Shown piece by piece: positions 7,092 through 16,594 of a DNA stretch of 64,000 bases (the first letter of the stretch is position 1; every line of letters starts with the position of its first letter). This stretch comes from Phaeodactylibacter luteus (lineage in GTDB: Bacteria; Bacteroidota; Bacteroidia; Chitinophagales; Saprospiraceae). The DNA lies in NCBI RefSeq assembly GCF_007993045.1, contig NZ_VOOR01000003.1, positions 124,001 through 188,000 on the forward strand, in the 5' to 3' direction. Under the pieces are notes generated by a model. The model had not been told where the DNA came from and did not search any database. It saw only the letters and a list, made by a program, of their open reading frames with translations. The position numbers and the translations under genes were made by a program.

Positions 7092-9962
7092 TTAAAACTC
7101 CGCTGTAATGTGGAAGTACGCCTGACGTGAGCTCGGAAAAGGAGTCACTTCAATGCTGTTGGACAAGCCAGAACCCCCTTTGGTAGACACCTCAGGGTCG
7201 TAGCTGCTGTAGTCCGTCAGCGTGATCAGGTTGCGGCCAGATACCCCGACGCGCAGGCGGCTGATGGCGTTGGTAAACTTAGGAAGGGTGTAGTACAGGC
7301 CTACTTCGCGCAGGCGGAAGTAAGAACCGTCTTCGATATAGCCTTCCAAATCGCTGTACTCCTCTGGCGTAACGCCGCCCAAGTCCGTAAGCAGGCGGGT
7401 CAGGTTGAGCACATCGCCCCCTTGTTTCCAGTGGGTCAGGAAGTTGAAATCAATGTTTTTGCCAATCTTGATCTGGTTGAACCAGCCCAACTGGAAATCC
7501 GGCTCTGAATCGCCGATAGTGATTGGCCCTTCAGGCCCATTCCCTTTGAACTGCGTAATCGGCTGCCCTTGCTCCACGAAGAAAGTGCCTAAGCCCAAAC
7601 CAAAAGCAACGCCAGGCGGTACAAACGGAGGCACGCCCAAACGGGTCACCTCTGAACGGTTGAACCAGTAGTTCACGTTCGAATTCCAAGTGAACGACTC
7701 CGTGCGGACAGGGGTCAGGCCAAGAGAGATTTCAAGCCCTTGGTTGCGCAGGTCCAAGTCACGGCGGCTCTCATTGACAAAGCCCGTTGACGTCGGTAGG
7801 CTATTCTGATAGAGCAGGTTCTCAACATCGCGGATGTAGTAGGTGATACCCAAGTTCAGCTTATTGTCCAGGATACCGATGTCTGCACCGAACTCCAATT
7901 CCTGAGAAGTCTCCGGCTCAAGGTTCGCATCGCCCAGGCTGCCACCTGCACGAACGCCCACCTGCCCGTCAATATTGGTGCTGACCAGAGAAGTGAACAG
8001 CGAGCCGAAGGCGGCAGAAGAGCCGGTTTCACCGTAAGCTGCGCGCAGTTTGAACTGACTGACTGCTCCTACGTTCCAAAAGTCAAAGTTCGCTACGTTC
8101 ACAGCCAAAGACGCGCGCGGGAAAGCGAAATACTTGTTGGGGTCGCCGTTCAAGCTTGATTTGTCGAAGCGGATACCAAGGGTACCGATAATCTTATCGT
8201 CAAAGTTGATCTGCTCCTGAGCCACGAAACCAAACTCTTCCTCTGTGCCGAGGGTCTGAATGATTTCCTGTGCGCCAGCATTATCGAGGCTGCGCTGCCC
8301 CGGAATGAGCTGTGTAGCCTGATTGAGGACAAAGTTGCGGTCAAAGTTGAGGTAAGACACGCCCACCTGTGTGTTAAAATTGATGTTGCTTTCCGTGAAA
8401 TGGTCTACTACCAGGAAAGACTGATAGTTGTAGTTGAAGGCTTTGTTGCGGCCAGCGCCGATAAAGCCATTCTGACGCCCTACCTGCCCCTGATGCGTCT
8501 CTGGCACATAGACAAAGGTCTCGTTGAAGAGGAAATCCAAGCCCGCATTACCGGTCACCTTAACTACGGTCTGATCATTTTGGAAGAGGTTGATCTCCAG
8601 GTTGGCACCAGAAATCAGGCGGTTGTTGCGCTCTTCGTTAAGGGTATTGTCCCGCACAAAAATAGGGTTGCCCGCTGCATTAGGGTTGAATGGATAGTTG
8701 CCCAGCTCATCAGGGAAAAGGTTGACCCAGTCGCGGGTGAAAGCCAGGTTGTAGCCGTAGCTCAATCCGCCCTCGTTCTCATTGCCAGTAAAGCTCCGGC
8801 TGGCGAAAGAGTTGATGTAGTTGGTGTTGACCCCAATGCGGATCTTGTCGGTGATTTTGTGGTCTACGTTCAGGCGCATAGAAAAACGGTCGAAGCCCGT
8901 ATTTTCGATAATGCCCTCTTCGTCCCGGTAGCTGGTATTGAAGTAGAAGACGGTTTTGTCGTTGCCCCCTGAAACGGAGAGGCGAGAATCAGAGATGAAC
9001 CCGGTATTGCCGTAAATCTCCTTTTCGTAATCAAAGATCTCCCCGGCAGCCTGTGCTTCTTCGAACAGCTTGCGCTCGTCTGCGCCAAATGCGGCTTCCA
9101 CCTCATCAGCAGTGTACTGACGGCGGCCCGCATAGCGCTGAATGGTATTGGCACCGAAGTCCTGTTCAAAACGCACCTTGGTTTTGCCAGCTTTGCCCTG
9201 CTTCGTAGTAATGATCACAACACCTGCATTGGCCCGCGTTCCATAGATGGCCGCAGCAGATGCCCCTTTCAAGACCTCGATGCTCTCGATATCTTCAGGG
9301 TTGAGGTCAGCTATACGGTTGGAAGCGTTCTCCTCGTTGCCTGCATTCGCACCGGAAGCGAAGCGAAGGCCATTGGGGATCTCCACGTTGCTGATGTAAA
9401 CGCCATCGATAATGAAGAGCGGCTGATTATTGCCCGTAAGAGAAGATACGCCGCGCAGTCGCATAGCGATACCGCCGCCAGGGGCGCCCGAGGTAGATAC
9501 AATATTGACCCCTGTCATCTTGCCATACAGGGCACCGTCTACCGTTTGCTGTGTGGTCACTTCGGTAAGCTCCTGCCCCGAAATGGTCGCCACGTTGTTC
9601 GCCAGGTTCGAGCGCTTGATGCCCGAAGCCAGTCCCGTCACAACGACCTCTTCCAGGTTGGCGATATCCTCCTCCAGCACTACGTTGATGGTACTGCTGC
9701 CGGAAGTTACGTTCACGGTCTGAGAAGCAAAACCCGTGTAAGAGAATTGCAAGTCAGCGCTTTCGCCGCCAACGTTGAGCGAAAAGTCGCCATTGAAATC
9801 GGTAACTGTGCCTGTGGTGGAGCCCTTCACAATGATGGATACACCGATAAGCGGCTCGCCGCTACTGTCCGATACATTACCGGTAACGGTAAATTGGGCA
9901 GTCGCTGCCACTGAAGTGAACAGTAAAGCCAGCAGCAAGCTGAGCTTTGTAGAGTACTTCAT
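7092..9962 (-). CDS. SusC/RagA-family TonB-linked outer-membrane receptor
   Basis: A 956-residue receptor. Residues 1-22 form a signal peptide ending in ATAQ. A carboxypeptidase-regulatory-like domain follows (about 25-105), typical of SusC. The plug domain (about 110-240) carries EEVVVTGLASG, VRGVSSL-like and AAIYGTRANAGVVIITTKQG motifs. The rest is a 22-strand beta-barrel ending in aromatic YFHITAEF. SusC imports oligosaccharides or peptides using energy from TonB-ExbBD. It is the first gene of a two-gene operon with susD. A weak TATATTTC box at 10065-10072 on the minus strand could be its promoter, about 95 bp before the ATG. At 956 residues it is slightly short for SusC (about 1000-1100). 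Confidence 0.95.
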   Translation of the reverse strand: MKYSTKLSLLLALLFTSVAATAQFTVTGNVSDSSGEPLIGVSIIVKGSTTGTVTDFNGDFSLNVGGESADLQFSYTGFASQTVNVTSGSSTINVVLEEDIANLEEVVVTGLASGIKRSNLANNVATISGQELTEVTTQQTVDGALYGKMTGVNIVSTSGAPGGGIAMRLRGVSSLTGNNQPLFIIDGVYISNVEIPNGLRFASGANAGNEENASNRIADLNPEDIESIEVLKGASAAAIYGTRANAGVVIITTKQGKAGKTKVRFEQDFGANTIQRYAGRRQYTADEVEAAFGADERKLFEEAQAAGEIFDYEKEIYGNTGFISDSRLSVSGGNDKTVFYFNTSYRDEEGIIENTGFDRFSMRLNVDHKITDKIRIGVNTNYINSFASRSFTGNENEGGLSYGYNLAFTRDWVNLFPDELGNYPFNPNAAGNPIFVRDNTLNEERNNRLISGANLEINLFQNDQTVVKVTGNAGLDFLFNETFVYVPETHQGQVGRQNGFIGAGRNKAFNYNYQSFLVVDHFTESNINFNTQVGVSYLNFDRNFVLNQATQLIPGQRSLDNAGAQEIIQTLGTEEEFGFVAQEQINFDDKIIGTLGIRFDKSSLNGDPNKYFAFPRASLAVNVANFDFWNVGAVSQFKLRAAYGETGSSAAFGSLFTSLVSTNIDGQVGVRAGGSLGDANLEPETSQELEFGADIGILDNKLNLGITYYIRDVENLLYQNSLPTSTGFVNESRRDLDLRNQGLEISLGLTPVRTESFTWNSNVNYWFNRSEVTRLGVPPFVPPGVAFGLGLGTFFVEQGQPITQFKGNGPEGPITIGDSEPDFQLGWFNQIKIGKNIDFNFLTHWKQGGDVLNLTRLLTDLGGVTPEEYSDLEGYIEDGSYFRLREVGLYYTLPKFTNAISRLRVGVSGRNLITLTDYSSYDPEVSTKGGSGLSNSIEVTPFPSSRQAYFHITAEF

Positions 9963-10295
9963 ACTTTAATCGTTTTAATGAACTAATGATTGCTATATAC
10001 AGGCCTTATGCAGGCACTATCTGCGATGCCGCCCCCTTTGCCCTGAAAGGCACAGGTACAGAACGAAATATAGTTGCCTTACGCGGCTTGCTTCCGGAGG
10101 AAAATGCAAATTGCCGACACCTTTCAAAATTTTAAACGCGATTTTTGGCCTAAGCCAGACTGCACACAACAGCAAAAGGGTTGCTGTGCACTTTAGATCC
10201 TAGCCTTGATGCGCTGCATCAAGTGTATTTAGCTTGGGGTTTAATTGTTCCGGGGCCAACAGAGCAAGGCCCACACCGGCTACATCCGATGATCA

Positions 10296-10487
10296 TCAGC
10301 GCTTGTTTGAAGCAGTTCTGCCATGAAGATCAAGAATTTACGCCTGCCTGCTGTGCCAGCACGGCCGGCAGGGTTATGAAGAGGCCACCAAATTTAAGGT
10401 TAGCGGGCTAAATCTAAATCCAGTGGGGAACCTATTTTCATAAAGCACTGATTTACAATAGCCACGAGCTCTGAACATGCTTTATTG
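10296..10487 (+). repeat. Dispersed repeat family 2, copy 1
   Basis: This 192-bp stretch aligns with 18016-18225 and with the interrupted copy at 36634-37071. Shared blocks include CTGTRCCAGCAMGRYC, a GCCAC block, TAGCGGGCTAAAT and CACGAGCTC. The ends are imperfect inverted repeats (cagcgcttgttTGAAGC versus the complement of ctctgaacatgctttatt). It sits between the divergent susC and DASS transporter genes. Nearby 10160-10190 and 10206-10224 hold small perfect hairpins. The remaining gap (9963-10295 and 10488-10750) is AT-rich leader and promoter sequence with no gene I can support. Confidence 0.7.
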
Positions 10488-10751
10488 CAGAGGCTGTGAG
10501 CAAGCCGGGGCATCAGGCCAGCAGAAACCATTGGGCTGAAAGCCGCCCCATCTTCAGTCCGTCCGAAAGAGGACCAACGGTAAATATAATAAATTTAACA
10601 AACCGTCCTATGCCCATTTAAAATTTCAAAAACCCATCAAACAACCCCAGAATCAAACGGCAGTTTATAAAAAGCCTAATATTTTATCCACAGCAGATAT
10701 AACCTGCTCGTAGCCAAGCCCTACTAATGACAAAGATCACCTTAGGCGTAC

Positions 10752-10782
10752 TTGGCGGAGCGCGCTGCCCGGGTTAATATTG
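10752..10782 (+). promoter_or_regulatory. Candidate promoter of the DASS transporter
   Basis: TTG at 10752-10754 is separated by 20 bp from TAATATTG (7 of 8 to TAnnTTTG) at 10775-10782. The ATG at 10801 follows 18 bp later. This argues for the ATG at 10801 over an in-frame TTG at 10780 that overlaps the box. Confidence 0.4.
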
Positions 10783-10800
10783 CAGCTCATTAATGACACC

Positions 10801-12162
10801 ATGCCTACAAACCAACGACTGTCCGCCCTTGCAGCAGTGCTCTGCGCTTCCTTTGCCGCCATACAGGCATTAGGCTATTGGCACACTTGGCTCGGGCTGC
10901 CCACACCTGCGGGCATTGCGCTCAGCATACTCCTCATCACGGCCTATCTATGGATTAGCGAAGCCCTTCCCCTGTACATCTCGAGCCTTGGGGTATTGGC
11001 TATGGGCGTCCTTTGGCTCGCCCCAGCCCTGCAGCCCGGTTATCAGCCGGAAAGCCTCTACTTTGCTTTTTTCAGCGACTTGACCCTGCTGTTCCTCGGC
11101 GGCTTCACCCTCAGTGCCCTGCTCAACAAATACGGGCTGGCACAGCGCATGGCCTCGTGGCTACTTGCACGCACCGGCACTGCGCCAGACCGGGTCCTGT
11201 TGGGGCTCCTTCTGGTTTCGGCTTTCCTTTCAATGTGGATGAGCAACACGGCGACCGCTGCCATGATGTTTGCTATCGTCACCCCTATGATTGCGCAGTT
11301 GCCCCAAGGGCATTCTTTTTCCAAAGCGCTAGCGATCGGCATCCCTTTTGCCTGCAATATCGGGGGGCTCGGCACCCCGATCGGCACCCCGCCCAATGCT
11401 ATCGCAATGGCCTACCTTGCACAACAAGGCTGGGAGCTCTCCTTCGCTTGGTGGATGGCCATCAGCCTGCCCGTTGTAGCCCTGCTGCTAGGTGGGCTAT
11501 GGCTGTTGCTGCTGCGCCTCTATCCGCCCGGAGCGCTACAAATGGAGCACCAACAGGCCAAGCAGCCCAATGCGCCACTATCGGCCAAACAATGGCTGAT
11601 TATTGGCATTTTCGGTTTCACTGTGCTAGGGTGGCTGCTCGGTGGCCAGACCGGTATCAGTACAGGGATGACCGGGCTGATTTGCGTTTTGCTGGCCTAC
11701 GGCAGCGGGCTGCTCAAAACACCCGACTTCAGGAATATGCCCTGGGATATCTTGTTCATGCTGGGGGGCGGCCTGTGCCTTGGCAGCTGCCTGACCGCCA
11801 GCGGGCTGACCGCTGAAGCGGCGGGCCTCATCCCGGCAGAAAGCAGCCTGGCACTCATCTTTGGCACCATACTGTTGCTCTCCGCTGGCATGACGACTGT
11901 CATGAGCAACACAGCGACCGCAAACCTACTGCTCCCTGTAGCCATTTCACTGCCGGCCAGCCCTTTGCTGCTGAGCATAGCCATTGCCTTTATGTGCTCT
12001 TCTTCTATGGCCCTTCCTGTAAGCACCCCGCCCAATGCCATTGCTTTTGGCTCCGGCCTTTTCAAAGTCGGGGACATGGCCAAAGCGGGCCTCGTGGTGA
12101 CATTAATGGCCATGGTGCTTACCAGCTTGGCAAGTATTTTCTATATTCCACTTTTTATTTAA
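10801..12162 (+). CDS. DASS/SLC13-family sodium:anion symporter
   Basis: A membrane protein of 453 residues with about 11-12 hydrophobic segments. It has the two hallmark Ser-Asn-Thr hairpins of the divalent anion:Na+ symporters (SNTATAAMM near residue 145 and SNTATANLL near 370), and the paired Pro motifs GTPPNAIAM and STPPNAIAF. These build the two inverted-repeat substrate and sodium sites. Family members carry dicarboxylates (succinate, malate), citrate or sulfate; which one cannot be told. I chose ATG 10801 (MPTNQRL) because the upstream in-frame candidate is a TTG overlapping a probable promoter. It lies 23 bp upstream of the small zinc-ribbon gene, so the two may be cotranscribed. Confidence 0.88.
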   Translation: MPTNQRLSALAAVLCASFAAIQALGYWHTWLGLPTPAGIALSILLITAYLWISEALPLYISSLGVLAMGVLWLAPALQPGYQPESLYFAFFSDLTLLFLGGFTLSALLNKYGLAQRMASWLLARTGTAPDRVLLGLLLVSAFLSMWMSNTATAAMMFAIVTPMIAQLPQGHSFSKALAIGIPFACNIGGLGTPIGTPPNAIAMAYLAQQGWELSFAWWMAISLPVVALLLGGLWLLLLRLYPPGALQMEHQQAKQPNAPLSAKQWLIIGIFGFTVLGWLLGGQTGISTGMTGLICVLLAYGSGLLKTPDFRNMPWDILFMLGGGLCLGSCLTASGLTAEAAGLIPAESSLALIFGTILLLSAGMTTVMSNTATANLLLPVAISLPASPLLLSIAIAFMCSSSMALPVSTPPNAIAFGSGLFKVGDMAKAGLVVTLMAMVLTSLASIFYIPLFI

Positions 12163-12185
12163 TGCCGCCTGCATTTAGCCCTACC

Positions 12186-12509
12186 ATGGAATTACATACC
12201 CAGCACTGCCAATATTGTGGCGCCACATCTGTCAAGAACATCCTCGTCCGTGCCCCCGGAGAGTCGGATAAGGTTTTCGTCGCCTGTACGCAGTGCAATG
12301 CCTTTGTCGCCAGCTATGTCATTGCCCCTTTAGGGTACTACCACCATGGGAAGGGCTATGAATCTTTTCTTAGAGGGATACACCGAAGCGGAGAGTTCAT
12401 GAGCGGGCGCAATGTGAAGCGGATGTTCGAAGACCGCAAAGAGCAAGACTTGGAGGAGTTCAAAAAGATTTGCCAAATGCTGGCAGACCGTACCGAAGAG
12501 GAGGAATAA
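12186..12509 (+). CDS. Small zinc-ribbon-like protein of unknown function
   Basis: A 107-residue cytoplasmic protein. Two Cys pairs (Cys8/Cys11 in CQYC and Cys34/Cys37 in CTQC) are spaced as in a zinc ribbon and probably bind one zinc ion. The middle holds aromatic VIAPLGYYHHGKGYESFLRG. The C-terminal 40 residues are charged and helical and end in DRTEEEE. The start ATG at 12186 lies 23 bp after the transporter stop, so it may be in the same transcript. I do not recognise a named family. It may bind nucleic acid or protein, but that is only suggested by the ribbon. Confidence 0.7.
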   Translation: MELHTQHCQYCGATSVKNILVRAPGESDKVFVACTQCNAFVASYVIAPLGYYHHGKGYESFLRGIHRSGEFMSGRNVKRMFEDRKEQDLEEFKKICQMLADRTEEEE

Positions 12510-12532
12510 GCCGCTCACACTTGCTCTCCTAA

Positions 12533-12725
12533 TGGGCGCAAACCAGTTTGTCTTTTCTTGGGCCTGCCCCTGCACAATGTGAGGGGGCCTGCCCCTGCCT
12601 GCGGGCAGGTGCCGCTATGCTCCGGGGCTCGCTATCCGCTCGGCCCTGTCGGGCTTGCCACCCCTTCGCAGCGCTAGGCCAAAGCCCGAAAAACGCAAAC
12701 GCCTGCAGCATTATAGTTCACGCCC
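12533..12725 (+). mobile_element. MITE-like element family 1, copy A, with 7-bp target duplication
   Basis: A 193-bp element begins (t)GGGCGCAAACC and ends GTTCACGCCC, so the two ends are imperfect inverted repeats. It is flanked by a perfect direct repeat CTCCTAA at 12526-12532 and 12726-12732, which I read as the target-site duplication. The core (about 12586-12681) is shared nearly base for base with seven other places in the window. It carries a mini-hairpin cctgcc-tgcg-ggcagg and a second one gccc-tgtc-gggc. It has no coding capacity. It lies between convergent genes (zinc ribbon and glnS). Confidence 0.85.
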
Positions 12726-12730
12726 CTCCT

Positions 12731-12756
12731 AAAACAAAGCAGGGGAGCCCTGCTTT
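12731..12756 (-). terminator. Probable glnS terminator
   Basis: On the minus strand a perfect 9-bp stem (aaagcaggg/ccctgcttt) with a 3-nt loop is followed by gtttt. It lies about 96 bp downstream of the glnS stop codon and directly abuts the target duplication of the family 1 element. Confidence 0.55.
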
Positions 12757-12851
12757 CCAGAACTCCCCTACTCTGTTGGGCTTGCAAAAGCACAGCGGCT
12801 CAAGGCCCACCTGTACCACTGTAAGCATTACAGCCCTTGGCTTTCAGGCCA

Positions 12852-14534
12852 TTAGCCTTTTTTTTGTGCTTTCGCCCACCCATCTTTGAGGGTCACCGTA
12901 CGGTTAAACACCAAATGATCAGCGGTCGAGTCCGGGTCTACGCAGTAATACCCCATGCGCAAGAACTGAAACTGTTCGCCAGGCTGCAGCTCCCCTACGT
13001 TGGGCTCAACATAAACCCGGTCCAAAACCTGCAAAGAATCTGGGTTTAGGAAATCCAGATAGTCCTTGCCCTCGTGCTGATCTGGGGTGGGGTCGCTGAA
13101 CAGCCGGTCATAAAGCCGGACCTCGGCAGTACGCGCGTGAGCAGCAGAGACCCAATGCAGGGTGCCCTTGGCTTTTACTCCGGAGGTGTCTTCCCCGCTC
13201 CGGCTGTCCGGATAATAGGTACAGTGTACTTCTTTGACCTCTCCTGTCTCAGCATCTTTGACAAAGTCATCGCAATGAAGGATGTATGCCCCTTTCAGGC
13301 GTACATTGCGGCCCGGCCCCATACGGAAGTATTTCTTGGGGGGGTCCTCCATAAAGTCTCCACGCTCGATATACACTTCACGGGAAAATGGCATTTCCCG
13401 GGTGCCCATGCTTTCATCTTCCGGGTTATTGACAACCGTCATCTGCTCCGTCTGGCCTTCTGGATAATTGGTGATGACCACCTTGAGCGGATCGAGCACT
13501 GCCATGATGCGTGGGGCTGTCTTATTGAGCTCATCGCGCACGCAAAACTCCAACAAGCCCATATCGATGAGGTTCTCCCGCTTGGTGATGCCCGCTTTAT
13601 TGCAGAAAGTACGGATGGCCATTGGAGGGAACCCCCGGCGGCGCATGCCAGAAAGCGTAGGCATGCGAGGGTCATCCCAGCCGGTCACGTGATGATCCCT
13701 GACCAGTTTGAGCAGCTTGCGCTTGCTCGTGATCATATAGGAGACATTCATGCGGGCAAACTCGATCTGCCGGCTGGGGAAGATCTCCAGTTCCTGGATG
13801 AACCAGTCATAGAGCGGCCGGTGATGAATGAACTCCAAAGAGCAAAGGGAATGGGTGATGCCTTCTATGGAATCAGACTGCCCATGAGCAAAGTCGTACA
13901 TAGGATAAATACACCATTCATCGCCAGTGCGGTGGTGGCGGTCCCGTTTGATGCGGTACATCACCGGGTCGCGCAGCAACAGGTTGTGGTGCCCCATATC
14001 TATCTTGGCCCGCAGTACCTTAGCACCATCGGGGAAGGCCCCTTCCTTCATTTTGGCAAACAGCTCGAGGTTTTCTTCCACAGACCGGCTGCGGTAAGGG
14101 CTTTCCTTCCCTGGCACGCCGATATCCCCTTTCATGGCCGCAATCTCCTCTGCGGAGGAATCGTCCACATAGGCTTTGCCTTTCTGTATCAGCTTGACCG
14201 CAAAATCATAGAGCTGCTGGAAATAGTCAGAAGCGTAGAGCGGCTCCCCTTCCCATTGGAAGCCCAGCCACTCGATATCCTTTTGGATATTCTCCACATA
14301 CTCTGTGTCTTCGGTGGTAGGGTTGGTATCATCAAAGCGGAGGTTGGTCTTCCCGCCATACCGCTGAGCGATCTCAAAGTTGAGGGTGATGGCTTTAGCA
14401 TGCCCAATGTGGAGATAGCCATTGGGCTCAGGCGGGAAGCGGGTATGCACCCGGCCACCATGCTTTGCGTTGTTGATATCCTCTTCGATGATTTGCTCAA
14501 TAAAATTGAGCGACTCCTTTTTCTCGTTGGTCAT
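12852..14534 (-). CDS. glnS: Glutaminyl-tRNA synthetase
   Basis: A class I aminoacyl-tRNA synthetase of 560 residues that charges tRNA(Gln) directly with glutamine. The HIGH motif is seen as [14 protein letters not shown] near residue 37, and the KMSKS loop has the GlnRS form MITSKRKL. GlnRS-specific stretches include [30 protein letters not shown] and [17 protein letters not shown]. The C-terminal anticodon-binding beta-barrels end with the conserved [13 protein letters not shown] chose the ATG at 14532-14534 (MTNEKK); the frame stays open for 25 codons upstream with no family similarity. It starts 53 bp after the argS stop, so the two are probably one operon. Confidence 0.97.
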   Translation of the reverse strand: MTNEKKESLNFIEQIIEEDINNAKHGGRVHTRFPPEPNGYLHIGHAKAITLNFEIAQRYGGKTNLRFDDTNPTTEDTEYVENIQKDIEWLGFQWEGEPLYASDYFQQLYDFAVKLIQKGKAYVDDSSAEEIAAMKGDIGVPGKESPYRSRSVEENLELFAKMKEGAFPDGAKVLRAKIDMGHHNLLLRDPVMYRIKRDRHHRTGDEWCIYPMYDFAHGQSDSIEGITHSLCSLEFIHHRPLYDWFIQELEIFPSRQIEFARMNVSYMITSKRKLLKLVRDHHVTGWDDPRMPTLSGMRRRGFPPMAIRTFCNKAGITKRENLIDMGLLEFCVRDELNKTAPRIMAVLDPLKVVITNYPEGQTEQMTVVNNPEDESMGTREMPFSREVYIERGDFMEDPPKKYFRMGPGRNVRLKGAYILHCDDFVKDAETGEVKEVHCTYYPDSRSGEDTSGVKAKGTLHWVSAAHARTAEVRLYDRLFSDPTPDQHEGKDYLDFLNPDSLQVLDRVYVEPNVGELQPGEQFQFLRMGYYCVDPDSTADHLVFNRTVTLKDGWAKAQKKG

Positions 14535-14586
14535 CCCAAAATTGGTTTGGTCTGTTTCAAAAAACTGTGGTTGGCCGGTGTGGGGG

Positions 14587-16536
14587 CTACATGCGCTCCG
14601 GCATTTCAATCCCCAGAAGGTTCATACCGGTGCGCAGGGTATTGGCCACAGCCTGCGACAACATCAGGCGAAAGCTTTTGGCTGCCGCAGACTCCGCATT
14701 CAAAATGCTATGGTCATGGTAGAAACGGTGGTAATTTTTCGCCAGGTCATAACAGAAATTAGCGATACCGGATGGGTCATAGCTTTCTGCTGCCTCCTGA
14801 ATGAGCGCTGGGAAAGCATACAACTGCCCAATCAGTTCGCGCTCAATATTAGCAAGTGGGCCGTATGCTTTTGCCCCGCCAAAATCCACCCCGCCAGCTG
14901 CTTTGCGCAATACCGACTGCACCCGTACATAAGCGTTCTGCACGTAAGGGCCTGTCTGCCCCTGCATATCTACAGATTCTTTGGGGTCAAAGGTCATCCG
15001 CTTTTGAGGCTGCACCTTGATGATGAAAAACTTCAAGGCGGAGAGCCCTACCTGGCTTATGATCTCCTCTTGTTCCGCTTTAGAAAGGGCCGAAAGGGTA
15101 TCCCGTTCCTGTGCGTTGGCCCGGGCCTCGCTAACGACCTCGGCCACGAGGTCGTCCGCATCTACTACCGTGCCCTCCCGGCTTTTCATTTTGCCGGAAG
15201 GCAAGTCGACCATACCGTAGCTCAGGTGGTGCAAGCCGGCAGCATAAGGCTCTCCCAAGCGCTTGAGGGTTTCAAATAAGACCTGAAAGTGGTAATCCTG
15301 TTCGTCTGCTACCACATAGACCATTTTATCTACCCCAAAGTCTTTGTAGCGTTCTTGTGCGGTGCCTATATCCTGAGTGATGTACACAGAGGTCCCATCG
15401 CTGCGCAAGACCAGCTTGTGGTCAAGCTTGGCATCTGTCAGGTCTATCCACACAGAGCCATCCGCTTTCTGGTAGAAAATCCCTTTGCCCAGCCCCTCCG
15501 TTATCGCATCCTTGCCCAGCAGGTAGGTATTGGACTCAAAGTACAGCTTATCGAAAGAAACACCGAGCTTGGCGTAGGTCTGATCAAAGCCTTCATAGAC
15601 CCAGCCGTTCATCGTGCTCCAAAGGGTAAGGACCTCTTTGTCGCCGGCTTCCCAAGCTAGGAGCATGGCTTTGGCCTTCTGCCCAAGCGCACTGTGCGCA
15701 TTGAAGTAGGTGTTCTTGAAAACGGAGCCAAAGAAGTGCTTCTCCAAGGTAAAATCGGCCGGATCGAAGGTTTTGCCTTCGCGCTCCGCCTTCCCTTCTG
15801 CTTTGCGGGCTGCCTCCGCTATGGCCTTTTCCGCTTTTGCTACTGCCTTCTCGTCCCTCTTCCATTGGCTGAAGGCCTCCTGCCCAGCCTCAGACTGCTG
15901 CCAGGCTTTGTACTCTTCCTGGAATTTTTGCTCGAACAGCACATAAAAACTGCCGACGAAATGGTCGCCTTTTTTTCCGGTTGTTGCCGGCGTAGCCCCG
16001 TTTCCATATTCCTGCCAGGCCAGCATGCTTTTGCAAATGGCAATCCCACGGTCATTGACGACCTGCACCTTCACCACTTCATACCCGGCAGCATCCAGTA
16101 TTTGAGCAGTCGACCAGCCCAAAAGGATATTGCGGATGTGCCCGAGGTGGAGCGGCTTGTTGGTATTGGGGGACGAAAACTCCACCATGACTTTCTGCCC
16201 GTTGGCAGGATGCCGCCCGTAGCCTTTATCCTGATAAATGCCTTCCAGGAAAGCGGACCAATAAGCATCATTGACGACCAGGTTGAGGAACCCCTTGATG
16301 ACATTGAAACCCGACACCTCCTGCACCGCATCAGCCAGATAGGCGCCCAGCTCTTCCCCGATCTGATCGGGCTTCTTGCGGGCAGCCTTGGTGAATGGGA
16401 ATACCACAACGGTATAATCCCCTTCAAATTCTTTGCGCGTTGGCGTCAGTGTTACTTTTTCAGCAGGCATTTCTATGCCGTACAAGGCTTTTACCGCCTG
16501 GGCTACGCCTTCCTGAATCGTCTGAATGATAGTCAT
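14587..16536 (-). CDS. argS: Arginyl-tRNA synthetase
   Basis: A class I synthetase of 649 residues that attaches arginine to tRNA(Arg). It has the N-terminal Add1 domain that recognises the tRNA D-loop, the HIGH motif as HLGHIRN (about residue 127), and a KMSKS equivalent as KMKSREG. Near residue 215 there is a long, charged Ala/Lys/Glu-rich insertion absent from the E. coli enzyme (577 residues), a Bacteroidota trait. The C-terminal anticodon-binding part holds [20 protein letters not shown] and ends [14 protein letters not shown] chose ATG 16534-16536 (MTIIQTI), since the nine preceding codons do not resemble the family. The gene is followed by glnS. Confidence 0.97.
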   Translation of the reverse strand: MTIIQTIQEGVAQAVKALYGIEMPAEKVTLTPTRKEFEGDYTVVVFPFTKAARKKPDQIGEELGAYLADAVQEVSGFNVIKGFLNLVVNDAYWSAFLEGIYQDKGYGRHPANGQKVMVEFSSPNTNKPLHLGHIRNILLGWSTAQILDAAGYEVVKVQVVNDRGIAICKSMLAWQEYGNGATPATTGKKGDHFVGSFYVLFEQKFQEEYKAWQQSEAGQEAFSQWKRDEKAVAKAEKAIAEAARKAEGKAEREGKTFDPADFTLEKHFFGSVFKNTYFNAHSALGQKAKAMLLAWEAGDKEVLTLWSTMNGWVYEGFDQTYAKLGVSFDKLYFESNTYLLGKDAITEGLGKGIFYQKADGSVWIDLTDAKLDHKLVLRSDGTSVYITQDIGTAQERYKDFGVDKMVYVVADEQDYHFQVLFETLKRLGEPYAAGLHHLSYGMVDLPSGKMKSREGTVVDADDLVAEVVSEARANAQERDTLSALSKAEQEEIISQVGLSALKFFIIKVQPQKRMTFDPKESVDMQGQTGPYVQNAYVRVQSVLRKAAGGVDFGGAKAYGPLANIERELIGQLYAFPALIQEAAESYDPSGIANFCYDLAKNYHRFYHDHSILNAESAAAKSFRLMLSQAVANTLRTGMNLLGIEMPERM

Positions 16537-16560
16537 GTGGATTTGGTCTTTTCGAAGCGG

Positions 16561-16568
16561 CAAAAGTA
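16561..16568 (-). promoter_or_regulatory. -7 box upstream of argS
   Basis: TACTTTTG on the minus strand is a perfect TAnnTTTG box, placing the transcript start about 20 nt before the argS ATG. No TTG is found at the expected distance. Confidence 0.35.
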
Positions 16569-16594
16569 TACATTTTTAGCCAAAACAGATAAGG

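Noticed and set aside
10780-10800. TTG at 10780 as the start of the DASS transporter
   Set aside because: It overlaps a probable -7 box, and an ATG seven codons later begins the normal N-terminus.
12548-12889. Short frames with a shared peptide MLRGSLSARP in several intergenic gaps (also near 17882, 36687, 51099, 56780)
   Set aside because: The common peptide is only the translation of the family 1 repeat core in one frame; it changes frame and length between copies and has no start signal.
13074-14762. A 562-codon open frame on the plus strand
   Set aside because: It is entirely antisense to glnS and the end of argS, whose protein signatures are complete. High GC makes such shadow frames common.
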